From Bacillus sp. AFS041924 (GTDB lineage Bacteria > Bacillota > Bacilli > Bacillales > Bacillaceae_G): a stretch of 64,000 nt of DNA. The stretch is from the NCBI RefSeq assembly GCF_002577195.1, contig NZ_NULG01000019.1:7855-71854 (forward strand), written 5' to 3'. This document shows, piece by piece, positions 1 to 15,272 of the stretch. A program made the translations under genes and the position numbers. The notes beneath the pieces are model-generated. The model saw only the letters and a list, made by a program, of their open reading frames with translations. It had not been told where the DNA came from and did not search any database. Within the stretch, counting starts at the first letter, position 1; each line of letters starts with the position of its first letter.

Positions 1-17
1 GACTTTGTCTACACACT

Positions 18-50
18 GAGTCGAAAGTTAAAAACTTTCGGCTCTTTTTT
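18..50 (+). terminator. Rho-independent terminator of an upstream gene
   Basis: A 12-bp stem (18-29 with 33-44, one G-U pair) has a 3-base A loop and is followed by a run of six T. It ends transcription of a gene lying before the window. By gene order that gene is probably ileS, which is an inference. Confidence 0.85.
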
Positions 51-97
51 CTTGTCTTTTTCATATATTTTTAATGTTAAATGAAAGGAGTGGGTGG

Positions 98-562
98 ATG
101 AAAATATTAATGCTGATCCATGTATTATCTGCAATAATTGGAGTAGGTCCAACATTTTTTGGTCATGTATTAACGAGGTCAAACCAAACAGTTGAAGATT
201 TAAGGATGAGTTATCGTTTTTTTAAGTATTTAGAGATGTTTCCAAAAATCGGAGGAAGTTTAGCTGTAATCAGTGGTCTTACTCTATACTTTTTAGGTAA
301 TTATGGTTCGTTTACCCAACTTTGGCTCATAGGCTCATTAGTATTATATATTCTGATTCAAATTGTTGTAATAGGTTTAATAGCTCCGAAACAAAAAAGA
401 ATTGAGAATTGGCTGTTTGATGAAAAACAGAAAGATGTAAACGAATTAGACCAGGATATCGTTAAAGCTCAAAATCATGTAAACAAATTATTTTATTTTG
501 CTTCTTTTATGGGAGTTGTTTTGTTTATTTTTATGATTTTAAAGCCAATCGTTCTCAATTAA
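98..562 (+). CDS. DUF2269-like small integral membrane protein
   Basis: A 154-residue hydrophobic protein with about four predicted membrane segments (near residues 3-22, 48-68, 75-98 and 132-152) separated by short charged loops. The N-terminal pattern of a helix followed by VGPTFFGHVLTR resembles DUF2269 membrane proteins of Bacillaceae, whose function is unknown. I chose the ATG at 98 because AAAGGAG lies at 84-90, 7 nt upstream; an in-frame ATG at 74 has no ribosome binding site. The gene stands alone between two terminators, so it is probably its own transcription unit. It is not part of the B. subtilis ileS-ylyA interval as I remember it, so it is likely an insertion or lineage-specific gene. 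Confidence 0.75.
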   Translation: MKILMLIHVLSAIIGVGPTFFGHVLTRSNQTVEDLRMSYRFFKYLEMFPKIGGSLAVISGLTLYFLGNYGSFTQLWLIGSLVLYILIQIVVIGLIAPKQKRIENWLFDEKQKDVNELDQDIVKAQNHVNKLFYFASFMGVVLFIFMILKPIVLN

Positions 563-612
563 GAAATATTGGACTCAACAATTTTCAGACCAATAATTTT
601 AGAACTAAAACA

Positions 613-650
613 CCTGCATTAGGAAATTGAATCCTATATGCGGGTTTTTC
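613..650 (+). terminator. Rho-independent terminator
   Basis: Arms 613-624 and 632-644 pair with one bulged base and one G-U pair, followed by five T. It closes the membrane-protein gene and separates it from ylyA. Confidence 0.75.
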
Positions 651-798
651 TTATGTTATTTAATAAAATTAATCATTACAGTTTAATTATTAGTGGAAAT
701 ATCTTTCTTCATTTCCTTAATAGGAAAAAGTTTCACCTATTATCGACTTCAATTTGAGGGAAAAGTATCTTTACAAAATATAATTGGGAGTGAAGAAG

Positions 799-1122
799 AT
801 GAGGAGCAATGAAATTTTCCATATTAAACAAGAGCTCGAACAAATTAAAAATGAATTGCTGCATCGTTTATTTTCTGAACCAATAAGCTCTTCGGTTGTT
901 TGGCATAATCATTCAATTTTAGAAGAGACAAACAAACATAATACCCTCGTTGAAGATATGCAAAATGATTTATATGATATTGAGATTGCATTACAAAAAA
1001 TAGAACATGGATTGTACGGTTATTGTGAAGTAACTGGACAACAGATTGCAGTTGAAAAATTAAAAGTGCTTCCGACAGGTCGAACTTTGGAGGATTTTAG
1101 TTTTGTAAGAAATCATTACTAA
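799..1122 (+). CDS. ylyA: YlyA, DksA/TraR-like regulator with degenerate zinc finger
   Basis: A 107-residue protein with an N-terminal coiled-coil helix region (about 1-75) and the C-terminal signature LYGYCEVTGQQIAVEKL. This matches the DksA/TraR family, whose members bind RNA polymerase through its secondary channel. Only one cysteine of the usual four-cysteine zinc finger remains, so metal binding is unlikely. Position directly before lspA and rluD matches ylyA of B. subtilis. The ATG at 799 is preferred over the in-frame TTG at 784 because GGAGTG at 787-792 is correctly spaced for it. Its role as a polymerase regulator is family knowledge, not visible in the sequence. Confidence 0.85.
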   Translation: MRSNEIFHIKQELEQIKNELLHRLFSEPISSSVVWHNHSILEETNKHNTLVEDMQNDLYDIEIALQKIEHGLYGYCEVTGQQIAVEKLKVLPTGRTLEDFSFVRNHY

Positions 1123-1193
1123 TACAATTCATTGTATAAAAGTTCCCCCTATGCTAAAATTTTATGAGATATCTAATAAGGTAGGGGATAAAT

Positions 1194-1652
1194 ATGGCAT
1201 ATATTATTGCAGTGATTGTCATTTTAATTGATCAATTGACAAAACTTGCAGTATTAAAGAAGATGTATTTGGGAGAAAATATTGAGATTATTAAAAATAT
1301 TTTTTACATAACATCACATCGTAATAGAGGAGCGGCTTGGGGGATGCTCCAAGGCAAAATGGGCTTCTTTTATATAATTACACTAGTCTTTGTTGTCGCA
1401 GTAATTTACTTTATTCAAAAGCACGCAAAAGAGGACAAATTCCTAGGGGTATCTTTAGGTTTAGTCTTAGGTGGTGCGATAGGTAATTTTATTGATCGTT
1501 TCTTCAGAAAAGAAGTTGTTGATTTTATTCATGTTTATATTTTTAATTATGATTTCCCTGTATTTAATATCGCAGATTCAGCTCTTTGTGTAGGCGTTAT
1601 TTTATTATTTATTATTACTTTATTGGAAGACAAAAGAGGAGTTAAGAAATGA
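1194..1652 (+). CDS. lspA: Lipoprotein signal peptidase (signal peptidase II)
   Basis: A 152-residue inner-membrane aspartyl protease that removes signal peptides from diacylated prolipoproteins. Visible signatures are D13 in the first helix (LIDQLTK), N44-R45-G46 in the NRGAAWG motif, and the catalytic pair D101 (GNFIDR) and D128 (NIADS). Four hydrophobic helices are evident and the length is typical. A GGTAGGGGA ribosome binding site precedes the ATG. The stop overlaps the rluD start as ATGA, so the two are translationally coupled. A substrate candidate in this window is the lipoprotein at 16635-17081. Confidence 0.97.
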   Translation: MAYIIAVIVILIDQLTKLAVLKKMYLGENIEIIKNIFYITSHRNRGAAWGMLQGKMGFFYIITLVFVVAVIYFIQKHAKEDKFLGVSLGLVLGGAIGNFIDRFFRKEVVDFIHVYIFNYDFPVFNIADSALCVGVILLFIITLLEDKRGVKK

Positions 1653-2557
1653 CAGTTTTTGCTTTTACAGTTCAAGAAGATCAACATTTAGAAAGAATCG
1701 ATACGTTTATTGCTGCTCAAAATGATGAGTGGTCAAGGTCTCAAGTTCAAATCTGGTTAAAAGAAGAGTTTGTATTAGTGAACGGTGATAAAATTAAACG
1801 TAATTATAAAGTAAAACAAGGCGATGAAATATCAGTTTCAGTACCTGATCCAAAGCCATTAGAAGTAATAGCTGAAGATATTCCACTTGATATTTATTAT
1901 GAAGATGCTGATGTCATTGTCGTAAATAAACCACGTGGAATGGTAGTTCACCCTGCATTAGGTCATGAAACGGGTACTTTAGTAAACGCTCTAATGTATC
2001 ATTGTAAAGATTTATCAGGCATTAATGGCATATTAAGACCTGGTATTGTACATCGAATCGATAAAGATACATCAGGTTTATTAATGGTTGCTAAAAACGA
2101 TATGGCACATGAGAAGCTAGCAGAGCAATTACGTGAAAAAACATCTGTACGCAAATATATTGCAATTGTACATGGTGTCATTCCACATGAGGAAGGCACA
2201 ATTGATGCACCAATCGGACGAGATAAAAGTGATCGTCAAAGTATGACAGTTACTGAAGAAAATAGTAAAGAAGCTGTTACTCATTTTAAAGTGTTAGAGC
2301 GCTTTGAAGAGTTTACATTAGTTGAATGTCAGCTTGAAACAGGCCGTACACATCAAATTCGTGTTCATATGAAATACATTGGATACCCGTTAGCTGGAGA
2401 TCCAAAATATGGACCACGAAAAACATTGGATATTGATGGTCAAGCACTACATGCAGCTGTTTTAGGATTTAAACATCCAAGAACAAATGAGTATTTGGAG
2501 CTTTCATCACCTATTCCAAAAGTACTAGAAAATATTATTGAACAATTACGTAGATAA
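1649..2557 (+). CDS. rluD: RluD-family 23S rRNA pseudouridine synthase (YlyB)
   Basis: A 302-residue protein with an N-terminal S4 RNA-binding domain (about 13-60) and an RsuA/RluD catalytic domain. The hallmark [11 protein letters not shown] motif places the catalytic aspartate at D138. The family isomerises uridines in 23S rRNA (helix 69 in E. coli RluD); the exact target here is not determined. It overlaps lspA by 4 nt, and the pyr promoter starts 4 nt after its stop, so this operon runs straight into the pyrimidine operon. B. subtilis calls the same gene ylyB. Confidence 0.93.
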   Translation: MTVFAFTVQEDQHLERIDTFIAAQNDEWSRSQVQIWLKEEFVLVNGDKIKRNYKVKQGDEISVSVPDPKPLEVIAEDIPLDIYYEDADVIVVNKPRGMVVHPALGHETGTLVNALMYHCKDLSGINGILRPGIVHRIDKDTSGLLMVAKNDMAHEKLAEQLREKTSVRKYIAIVHGVIPHEEGTIDAPIGRDKSDRQSMTVTEENSKEAVTHFKVLERFEEFTLVECQLETGRTHQIRVHMKYIGYPLAGDPKYGPRKTLDIDGQALHAAVLGFKHPRTNEYLELSSPIPKVLENIIEQLRR

Positions 2558-2560
2558 CTG

Positions 2561-2589
2561 TTGACAATCATCGTGACATAGGTCATAAT
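2561..2589 (+). promoter_or_regulatory. Sigma-A promoter of the pyr operon
   Basis: TTGACA at 2561-2566 and CATAAT at 2584-2589 are separated by exactly 17 nt. Initiation is expected near 2596, giving an untranslated leader of about 150 nt that contains the PyrR attenuator. Confidence 0.85.
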
Positions 2590-2616
2590 GAGGACAGTTG
2601 AATGAACCTTTAACAC

Positions 2617-2711
2617 AACCCCGTGAGGTTGAGAAGGAAGCGGAAAAATGAAAAGGGATAAATGTATCCTTTTGCGCTACCCTCTTGTCCATCGGGCAAG
2701 AGGGTTTTTTG
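2617..2711 (+). promoter_or_regulatory. PyrR attenuator 1 (binding loop plus terminator) before pyrR
   Basis: The segment at 2617-2630 (AACCCCGTGAGGTT) matches the PyrR RNA-binding loop consensus ARUCCNGNGAGGYU at all but one position. Downstream, arms 2680-2687 and 2697-2704 form a GC-rich terminator with six T at 2705-2710. In the known Bacillus mechanism, UMP-bound PyrR stabilises the binding loop, blocks the antiterminator and lets the terminator form. Confidence 0.92.
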
Positions 2712-2743
2712 CTTCTACACTATAATAGTAGGAGGTAAGGTAA

Positions 2744-3286
<543 letters not shown>

Positions 3287-3303
3287 AAGTCCCTTTTAAA
3301 TTT

Positions 3304-3393
3304 GGTCCAGAGAGGCTAACAAAGGGTCTAGTTAGTTGCTGCCTTCTAAGCAACGTATTGGACTCTTTGTGTATCATCACAAAGAGTTTTTTT
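3304..3393 (+). promoter_or_regulatory. PyrR attenuator 2 between pyrR and pyrP
   Basis: The segment at 3304-3317 (GGTCCAGAGAGGCT) fits the PyrR binding-loop consensus except at its first base. A perfect 10-bp terminator stem (3362-3371 with 3378-3387) and a run of T follow. This second attenuator adjusts expression of pyrP and the biosynthetic genes independently of pyrR. Confidence 0.92.
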
Positions 3394-3416
3394 ATTGGGA
3401 AAATGGAGGAATCAAC

Positions 3417-4724
3417 ATGCTAAAACAAAAACCTGTACTTGAGATAAATGAAAAACCGAATTTAGGTCAATGGTTTTTCCTGAGTTTACAGCATTTATTC
3501 GCAATGTTTGGAGCTACAGTATTAGCTCCAATCTTAATCGGGATTAATCCTTCAATCGCATTAATATCAAGTGGAATTGGAACGATCGTATTCGTCCTAA
3601 TCACTAGAGGTAAGGTGCCATCATACCTAGGGTCGTCATTCGCTTTCATAGCTCCAATGATTTATGCGAAAACAAATTTAGAACCAGGTGCAGCGTTCGT
3701 AGGAGTTTTCATCACAGGTATTATTTATGCGATTATCTCACTGATTATAAACAAAGTAGGCGTAAAATGGTTATTCAAAGTATTACCACCAATCGTTGTT
3801 GGGCCGGTAATCATCGTAATCGGATTAAGTTTATCTTCGGTGGCAGTTGGAATGGCAATGAACGGAGCTGATGGTAAATACAGCTCAACATCAATTACAA
3901 TCGCGCTAATTACACTAGCGATCACAATCATAACAGCATTATTCACAAAAGGTTTCTTATCAGTTATACCAATTTTAGTAGGGATTATCGGTGGTTACAT
4001 TACTTCAATCTTCTTTGGAGTAGTAGATTTCACAGGAATTGCTAAAGCACATTGGTTAGCAGTACCAGATTTCTCAGTACCATTTGTAAATTACACACCG
4101 CATGTCACATTACAGCTACTAATCATCTTTGTACCAGTAGCAATCGTGACAATCTCAGAACATATAGGTCACCAAGTAGTACTTGGAAATGTTGTAAATA
4201 AAGACTTAATTAAAGATCCTGGATTAGATAAGTCATTATTTGGAGACGCAGTTTCAACAATGATTGCAGGGCTAATCGGTGGACCTACAACAACAACTTA
4301 CGGTGAAAACATCGGAGTACTAGCAATTACAAGAGCTTACAGCGTATACCTGTTCATTGGTGCTGCAATCTTCGCTATGGTATTTGGATTCATCGGAAAA
4401 ATATCAGCAGTGATTAGCTCAATCCCAACACCTGTAATGGGTGGTATCTCAATCCTACTATTCGGAATCATCGCTTCAAGCGGATTACGAGTACTAGTAG
4501 AAAACAAGACAGATTTCTCTAAACAACGTAACTTAATCATCGCTTCAGTAATCTTAGTACTTGGAATTGGTGGAGCGGCAATACACATTGGTAAGACATT
4601 CGCACTAGAAGGAATGGCATTATCAGCTCTAATCGGAGTAGTCCTAAATTTAGTCCTTCCAGAAAAAATTGGTGGAGATCGTATGATCGAAAATGATAAA
4701 GAAGAGAATAGCTTAGCTTCATAA
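3417..4724 (+). CDS. pyrP: Uracil permease, NCS2 (nucleobase:cation symporter-2) family
   Basis: A 435-residue polytopic transporter with about 12-14 hydrophobic segments. Family features include the early QHLFAMFGATVLAPILIG stretch and TTTYGENIGVLAITR near residues 285-300. It imports uracil, which PyrR-type phosphoribosyltransferase or Upp converts to UMP. The ATG at 3417 follows a good GGAGG; a longer in-frame ORF from 3336 would run through the attenuator terminator and is rejected. It lies between attenuator 2 and pyrB, as in B. subtilis. Confidence 0.95.
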   Translation: MLKQKPVLEINEKPNLGQWFFLSLQHLFAMFGATVLAPILIGINPSIALISSGIGTIVFVLITRGKVPSYLGSSFAFIAPMIYAKTNLEPGAAFVGVFITGIIYAIISLIINKVGVKWLFKVLPPIVVGPVIIVIGLSLSSVAVGMAMNGADGKYSSTSITIALITLAITIITALFTKGFLSVIPILVGIIGGYITSIFFGVVDFTGIAKAHWLAVPDFSVPFVNYTPHVTLQLLIIFVPVAIVTISEHIGHQVVLGNVVNKDLIKDPGLDKSLFGDAVSTMIAGLIGGPTTTTYGENIGVLAITRAYSVYLFIGAAIFAMVFGFIGKISAVISSIPTPVMGGISILLFGIIASSGLRVLVENKTDFSKQRNLIIASVILVLGIGGAAIHIGKTFALEGMALSALIGVVLNLVLPEKIGGDRMIENDKEENSLAS

Positions 4725-4737
4725 ATGACAATTAAGT

Positions 4738-4767
4738 GGGGCATTCTTACAATAAATAGAATGCTCC
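4738..4767 (+). other. Hairpin in the pyrP-pyrB gap, no PyrR loop
   Basis: Arms 4738-4747 and 4758-4767 form a 10-bp stem with one G-U pair and a 10-base AT loop. No T-run follows, so it is not a standard terminator, and I see no PyrR binding-loop consensus in 4725-4806. It could stabilise or process the mRNA. Confidence 0.6.
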
Positions 4768-4803
4768 AGAAATAAAACGGATGAAATTCATTTAGGGGGA
4801 TGA

Positions 4804-6984
<2,181 letters not shown>

Positions 6985-6988
<4 letters not shown>

Positions 6989-8085
6989 TGCGTCAATTAA
7001 TATTAGAAGACGGTACAGTTTTTGTAGGAGAAGGATTTGGTAGCGAAGTTGAAACAACAGGAGAAATAGTATTTACAACAGGTATGACAGGATATCAAGA
7101 AGTATTAACTGACCCATCTTACTGTGGACAAATCGTAACATTCACTTACCCATTAGTAGGTAACTACGGAATCAATTTAGAGGATTTTGAAAGTATCGTA
7201 CCAGCAGTTCACGGCTTAATTGTAAAAGAATATGCTGAGCACCCATCAAATTTCCGAAACAAAATGAGCTTAGATCAATACTGTAAAGACAAAGGAATCC
7301 CAGGTTTAGCAGGAATCGATACACGTATGTTAACTAAAAAGTTACGTGAAGTTGGAACAATGAAAGGAAAGTTCTGCAACATGGAAGCAAATGTTGATGA
7401 AGTAGTTGCAGAATTAGCAAACACACCGTTATTCACAAATCATGTTGAGCGTGTTTCTACACAAAAGCCATATAGAAGTCCAGGTAGAGGACACCGAGTG
7501 GTTTTAGTAGATTTCGGTATGAAACACGGTATTCTAAGAGAATTAACAAATCGTAAATGCGACGTTACAGTTGTGCCTTATAACGTATCGGCAAAAGAAA
7601 TATTCTTACTAGCTCCAGATGGAATTATGTTAAGTAATGGACCTGGAGATCCAAAAGATGTTCAAGTAGCAATCGAAATGATTAAAGAAGTAGTAGGTAA
7701 AGTACCATTATTCGGAATTTGCTTAGGTCACCAATTATTCGCTTTAGCAAATGGAGGAAATACTTCAAAACTTAAATTCGGACATCGTGGTGCGAACCAT
7801 CCAGTTAAGCATTTAGAAACAGGAAAAGTAGCAATTACTTCACAAAATCACGGTTATGCTGTAGAAACTGAGTCAATTGAAGGAACTGACTTAGAAGTAA
7901 CACATGTTGCATTAAATGATGGAACAGTAGAAGGACTTAAACATAAGAAATACCCAGCTTTCACAGTACAATATCACCCAGAAGCATCACCTGGACCAGA
8001 AGATGCAAACTACTTATTTGACGAATTTATTAGCATGATGGAAGCACAGAAAAGAGAGGGGAACTTACAATGCCAAAACGCGTAG
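6985..8085 (+). CDS. carA: Carbamoyl phosphate synthase small (glutaminase) subunit, pyrimidine-specific
   Basis: A 366-residue subunit that hydrolyses glutamine and passes ammonia to the large subunit. The N-terminal small-subunit domain is followed by a class I glutamine amidotransferase domain with the nucleophile C246 in GICLGHQ and the histidine-glutamate pair in [10 protein letters not shown]. It is also called pyrAA in B. subtilis. Tandem ATG codons at 6985 and 6988 are both possible starts. The last 16 nt overlap carB, consistent with one-to-one subunit synthesis. Confidence 0.96.
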
Positions 8086-11000
8086 ACATTGAAACAATCT
8101 TAGTAATCGGATCAGGACCAATCATAATCGGTCAAGCAGCAGAATTTGACTATGCTGGAACACAGGCTTGTCAGGCATTGAAAGAAGAAGGATACAAAGT
8201 AATTCTTGTAAACTCAAACCCTGCAACAATTATGACAGATGTACAAACAGCAGATAAAGTATACATCGAGCCACTAACAGTAGATTTCGTTAGTCGAATT
8301 ATTCGTAAAGAACGTCCAGATGCACTTTTACCAACATTAGGAGGTCAAACAGGACTTAACCTAGCGGTAGAATTAGATAAATCTGGCGTGTTAAAAGAGT
8401 GTGGAGTAAAAATTTTAGGAACTACTCTAGAAGCGATTAACCGCGCAGAAGACCGCGATTTATTCAGAACATTAATGAACGACTTAAACGAGCCAGTACC
8501 AGAAAGTGCAATCATTCATACTTTAGAAGAAGCATTTGACTTCGTAGCAGAAATTGGCTACCCAGTTATCGTTAGACCTGCCTTTACTCTAGGGGGAACA
8601 GGTGGAGGAATTTGTAGTAATGAAGAAGATTTAAAAGAAATCGTAGCAAGCGGATTAAAAAATAGCCCAGTAACACAATGTTTATTAGAAAAAAGTATCG
8701 CTGGTTATAAAGAAATCGAGTATGAAGTAATGCGTGATGCAAATGACCATGCGATTGTAGTATGTAACATGGAAAACATCGACCCAGTTGGAGTTCATAC
8801 AGGAGATTCAATCGTAGTAGCTCCTTCTCAAACATTAAGTGATCGTGAATATCAAATGCTACGAAATGTATCATTAAAAATCATTCGTGCATTAGGAATC
8901 GAAGGTGGATGTAACGTACAGCTTGCACTAGATGCGGATAGCTTCCAATACTATGTAATCGAAGTAAACCCACGTGTATCACGTTCAAGTGCGTTAGCTT
9001 CAAAAGCTACAGGTTACCCGATTGCAAAATTAGCAGCGAAAATCGCAGTAGGCTTAACACTAGATGAAATGATTAACCCAGTTACTAAGAAAACTTATGC
9101 TTGCTTCGAGCCAGCATTAGACTATATCGTATCAAAAATTCCACGTTGGCCATTTGATAAGTTCGAAACTGCAAACCGTCAGTTAGGAACACAAATGAAA
9201 GCAACTGGAGAAGTAATGGCGATCGGTAGAACACTTGAAGAGTCATTATTAAAAGCGGTTCGCTCCCTAGAATTAGGCGTAAATCACATCGAACTTAACG
9301 CAGTAAAAGACCTGTCTAAAGAACAAATGATTGCTCGCATGGCAAAAGCTGACGATGAAAGACTATACATTGTTGCTGAAGCAATGAGAATGGGTATGAC
9401 ATTAGAAGAAATACACTCAATTACAAAAATTGATTTCTTCTTCTTACACAAAATTGAAAATATCATTAAAATGGAAAAACAAATTGAAGAAAACCATTTT
9501 GAACTAGATGTACTTTTAAAAGCTAAGAAAATGGGCTTCAGTGATGATTATATTGCAGAGAAATGGAATGCAACAAATAAAGAAATTTACGAATTTAGAA
9601 AACAAAATCAAATCATTCCAGTTTATAAAATGGTTGATACATGTTCTGCTGAGTTTGAATCTACAACTCCATACTTCTACGGCACATATGAAATCGAAAA
9701 TGAATCAATTGTGACGGATAAAACGAGTGTAGTCGTACTTGGATCTGGTCCAATTCGAATCGGTCAAGGTATTGAGTTTGACTATGCAACAGTACATTGT
9801 GTAAGAGCGATTAAAGAAGCTGGATACGAAGCAATCATCATCAACAACAACCCAGAAACAGTTTCAACTGATTTCAGTATCTCTGACAAACTTTATTTCG
9901 AACCTTTAACAATCGAAGACGTAATGCACATTATCGATTTAGAAAAACCGATGGGTGTAGTTGTTCAATTCGGTGGTCAAACAGCAATTAACTTAGCAAG
10001 CAAATTAGTAGAACGCGGTGTGAAAATTCTTGGAACTTCACTAGAAGATCTAGATCGTGCAGAAGACCGTGACAAGTTTGAAGAAGCACTTCAACAATTA
10101 GGTGTACCACAACCACTAGGTAAAACAGCAATGACGCCTGAAGAAGCAGCGGCAATCGCTGATGAAATAGGTTACCCAGTATTAGTAAGACCATCTTATG
10201 TACTAGGTGGACGCGCTATGGAGATTGTATACCGCCGTGAAGAGATTCTTCACTACATGCAAAATGCAGTAAAAATCAATCCAGAACACCCAGTACTAGT
10301 TGACCGTTACCTAACTGGTAAAGAAATTGAAGTAGATGCAATTTCTGACGGAATCGATGTATACATCCCAGGTATTATGGAGCATATCGAGCGAGCTGGA
10401 GTTCACTCTGGAGATTCGATCGCAGTATATCCAACACAAAATGTATCAGATGCTGCGAAACAAAAATTAATCGATTACACAATCAAACTAGCAAAAGGCT
10501 TAAATATTAAAGGTTTACTAAACATCCAGTTTGTTGTAACAGATAAAGATGAAGTATTTGTACTAGAAGTAAACCCAAGGTCAAGCCGTACAGTACCTTT
10601 CTTAAGTAAAATTACAAATGTACCAATGGCGAATATTGCAACAAAAGTAATCCTTGGTCAAACATTAGCTTCATTCGGATATGCAACAGGTTACCATCCA
10701 GAAGGAAATGAAGTTTATGTAAAAGCACCAGTATTCTCATTCGCTAAACTACGCTCAGTAGATATAACATTAGGCCCTGAAATGAAATCAACTGGAGAAG
10801 TAATGGGGAAAGATGTAAGTCTTCAAAAAGCATTATACAAAGCTCTAGTAGCTTCTGGAATGCAAATCCCAACTCACGGATCAGTCATCATTACAGTAGC
10901 TGATAAAGATAAAGAAGAAGTAGTAAATATCGCAAAACGCTTCCATGAAATTGGATTTACAGTATTCGGTACAGAAGGAACTAAAAATCATTTAGAAAAC

Positions 11001-11278
11001 CAAGGCGTACCAGTAAAAGCGGTAAACAAAATTAACGAGCATGAAGATAATATGTTAGATATGATTAAGCGCGGAGATGCACAATTTGTTATCAACACTT
11101 TAACAAAAGGTAAAAAACCAGCTCGTGATGGTTTCAGAATTCGTCGTGAATCAGTTGAAAACGGAGTAGTTTGCTTAACTTCACTAGATACAGCAACTGC
11201 GATTCTGTCAGTAATTGAAAGTTTAACATTCTCAACTTCTGCTCTACCAAACAAAGAAATGAAGGCTGGCGTATTAGT

Positions 11279-11282
<4 letters not shown>
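8070..11282 (+). CDS. carB: Carbamoyl phosphate synthase large subunit
   Basis: A 1070-residue protein made of two homologous ATP-grasp halves. Each half begins with a near-identical glycine motif: [17 protein letters not shown] near residue 12 and [16 protein letters not shown] near residue 560. The first half makes carboxyphosphate, the second phosphorylates carbamate. The C-terminal 130 or so residues are the MGS-like allosteric domain, where nucleotide effectors act. It is called pyrAB in B. subtilis. The full length is intact, and the stop overlaps pyrK by ATGA. Confidence 0.97.
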
Positions 11283-13665
<2,383 letters not shown>

Positions 13666-13669
<4 letters not shown>

Positions 13670-14304
13670 AAAAAAATATCGCAGCAAACTTACTAAGCAT
13701 TGGGGCAGTAAGCCTTCAACCTGAAAATCCATTTACTTGGGCATCAGGAATCAAATCTCCAATCTATTGTGATAATCGCCTAACTCTTGGCTATCCTGAA
13801 ATTCGTAAAAACATCGCAAATGGCCTAGTAGAACTAATTCAAACAAAATTTGGAAACGTAGATGTGATCGCAGGAACTGCAACTGCAGGAATTCCACATG
13901 CAGCATGGACAAGTGACCTAATGGAATTACCAATGGTATATGTACGTAGCTCTGCAAAAGGACACGGCAAAGGAAATCAAATCGAAGGCCCAATCAAAGC
14001 TGGACAAAAAGTAGTAGTTGTAGAAGACTTAATCTCAACAGGCGGCAGCGTAATAACATGTGTTGATGCTCTACGCGAAGCAGGCTGTGAAGTACTTGGA
14101 GTAGTATCAATCTTCACTTACAATCTTCCAGCAGCAGTTGAAAAATTCAGTGCAAATGACGTAACTTATGACTCACTAACTGACTATGACACACTAGTTG
14201 AAGTAGCAAAAGAACAAGGCTCAATCGAAGAAGAACACGTAGCAAAACTAACAGCATGGAGAAAAAATCCACAAGACGCAAGTTGGATGACTGTTGAAGT
14301 TTAA
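13666..14304 (+). CDS. pyrE: Orotate phosphoribosyltransferase
   Basis: A 212-residue enzyme that converts orotate and PRPP to OMP. The PRPP-binding motif [13 protein letters not shown] lies at 116-128. The start at 13666 is chosen because GGGAGGG is 6-9 nt upstream and the ATG overlaps the pyrF stop; the upstream in-frame ATG at 13648 lacks a ribosome binding site. It is the last gene of the operon, followed 16 nt later by a strong terminator. Confidence 0.96.
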
Positions 14305-14320
14305 TACTTAGGATAGGAAA

Positions 14321-14347
14321 GATGACCCATTGGGGTCATCTTTTTTG
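14321..14347 (+). terminator. Terminator of the pyr operon
   Basis: A perfect 8-bp stem (14321-14328 with 14333-14340), a 4-base loop and six T end the pyrimidine transcript. Confidence 0.93.
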
Positions 14348-14437
14348 TTTTGATCTAGAGAAGGGGAGTAACCTGGGGATTTATTGGAGTTATTTTGTTT
14401 TCTATTGGTGAGTTCCTCATTTAATACTAATCAAAAA

Positions 14438-14487
14438 GAGGCTGTCTCAAAAGGTCGTTGAATGACAACATTTTGAGGCAGTTTTTT
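14438..14487 (+). terminator. Terminator-like inverted repeat (GAGGCTGTCTCAAAA type)
   Basis: Arms 14442-14452 and 14471-14481 pair over 11 bp with one G-U, followed by six T. No gene lies between this and the pyr terminator. It may be a second terminator or the remains of a mobile element end. A related GAGGCTGTCCCAAAA sequence recurs at 33531. Confidence 0.6.
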
Positions 14488-14581
14488 ATGTTTTTTACGC
14501 TAAATTTAGCCATTTCTCTTCTGATTTACGAAATTCTGGACTGATTGCTACTCTCTAAATTTGATTCCAATCAGTTACTGC

Positions 14582-14683
14582 ACTAATTGTGTAGGTTTCT
14601 GAATTATTTAAGCGGAATCAAACATTAATTGCCGGTTTCAACATTAATTGAGCCGGTTTCCCCATTATTTAAGCGAAGTTCAC
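14582..14683. repeat. Five degenerate 19-21 bp tandem repeats
   Basis: Units starting at 14582, 14603, 14624, 14643 and 14664 alternate between ATTAATTG(AG)CCGGTTTC-like and ATTATTTAAGCG-like sequence, so the period is about 20 bp. There is no coding frame across it. Together with the two hairpins this fills the 14348-14786 gap between pyrE and the thioesterase gene. Confidence 0.6.
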
Positions 14684-14712
14684 AAAGTGTTCGACTTCCG
14701 TGCTATCAAACT

Positions 14713-14750
14713 AAAAAAGAGTGCTCAAAAGTCCTTTGACTATTGGGCAC
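14713..14750 (-). terminator. Terminator of the leftward thioesterase gene
   Basis: Read on the minus strand, a nested stem (outer arms 14743-14750 and 14721-14728 with one mismatch, inner AGTC/GACT) is followed by a T-rich tract at 14713-14718. It lies 37 nt past the stop of the gene at 14787-15272. Confidence 0.75.
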
Positions 14751-14786
14751 CCATCTTGGTCATATTTTAGTTTTGAAACGAAGTAG

Positions 14787-15272
14787 TTATGTTTTTTTGA
14801 TAAATGTACTAGGCATTACAACAAGTACTACTTCTCCACGAGCACAAAGAATATCATTTGCAAATAGTTCTGTATGAACTTTCCATCTTTTAGGATGGAT
14901 TTCTTCAACAGTTCCAATTGCTTTTAGTGGCACATCTTGCGGAGTTGGTGCCAGGAATTCCACATTGAGAGTAGCAGTAACAAACCTAGGTGGCACTGAC
15001 CCATCACCAATTTCATTCCCATTTTTACGGTGTAATGCAAGTGCGGCAGACCCTGATCCGTGGCAATCCATTAACGATGCTATTAATCCACCATAAATAA
15101 AACCAGGAATTCCTATGTACTTTGAATCAGGTGTAAAGATAGTAACGGTTTTATCACCTTGCCAACCAGTTCTTAGATGGTGACCATCTTTATTTAATCG
15201 ACCGCACCCATAACACCAAGCGAAATCATCGGGGTAGACATCTTGTATTGCTTTGTCAATTATTTCTTCCAT
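14787..15272 (-). CDS. PaaI-type hotdog-fold thioesterase
   Basis: A 161-residue protein whose central GFIYGGLIASLMDCHGSGSA segment is the hotdog helix of PaaI/YbgC-like acyl-CoA thioesterases. The N-terminal WCYGCGRLN with a CxxC pair occurs in one PaaI subfamily. It probably hydrolyses acyl-CoA esters; the substrate cannot be told. A GGGAGG ribosome binding site lies upstream of the start. It is monocistronic and points against the pyr operon, as the first gene of the accessory region. Confidence 0.85.
   Translation of the reverse strand: MEEIIDKAIQDVYPDDFAWCYGCGRLNKDGHHLRTGWQGDKTVTIFTPDSKYIGIPGFIYGGLIASLMDCHGSGSAALALHRKNGNEIGDGSVPPRFVTATLNVEFLAPTPQDVPLKAIGTVEEIHPKRWKVHTELFANDILCARGEVVLVVMPSTFIKKT

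Noticed and set aside
3336-3416. N-terminal extension of PyrP
   Set aside because: It would be translated through attenuator 2; the ATG at 3417 has the ribosome binding site and gives the normal length.
14582-14683. CRISPR array
   Set aside because: Units are adjacent, degenerate and lack spacers; no cas genes are in the window.
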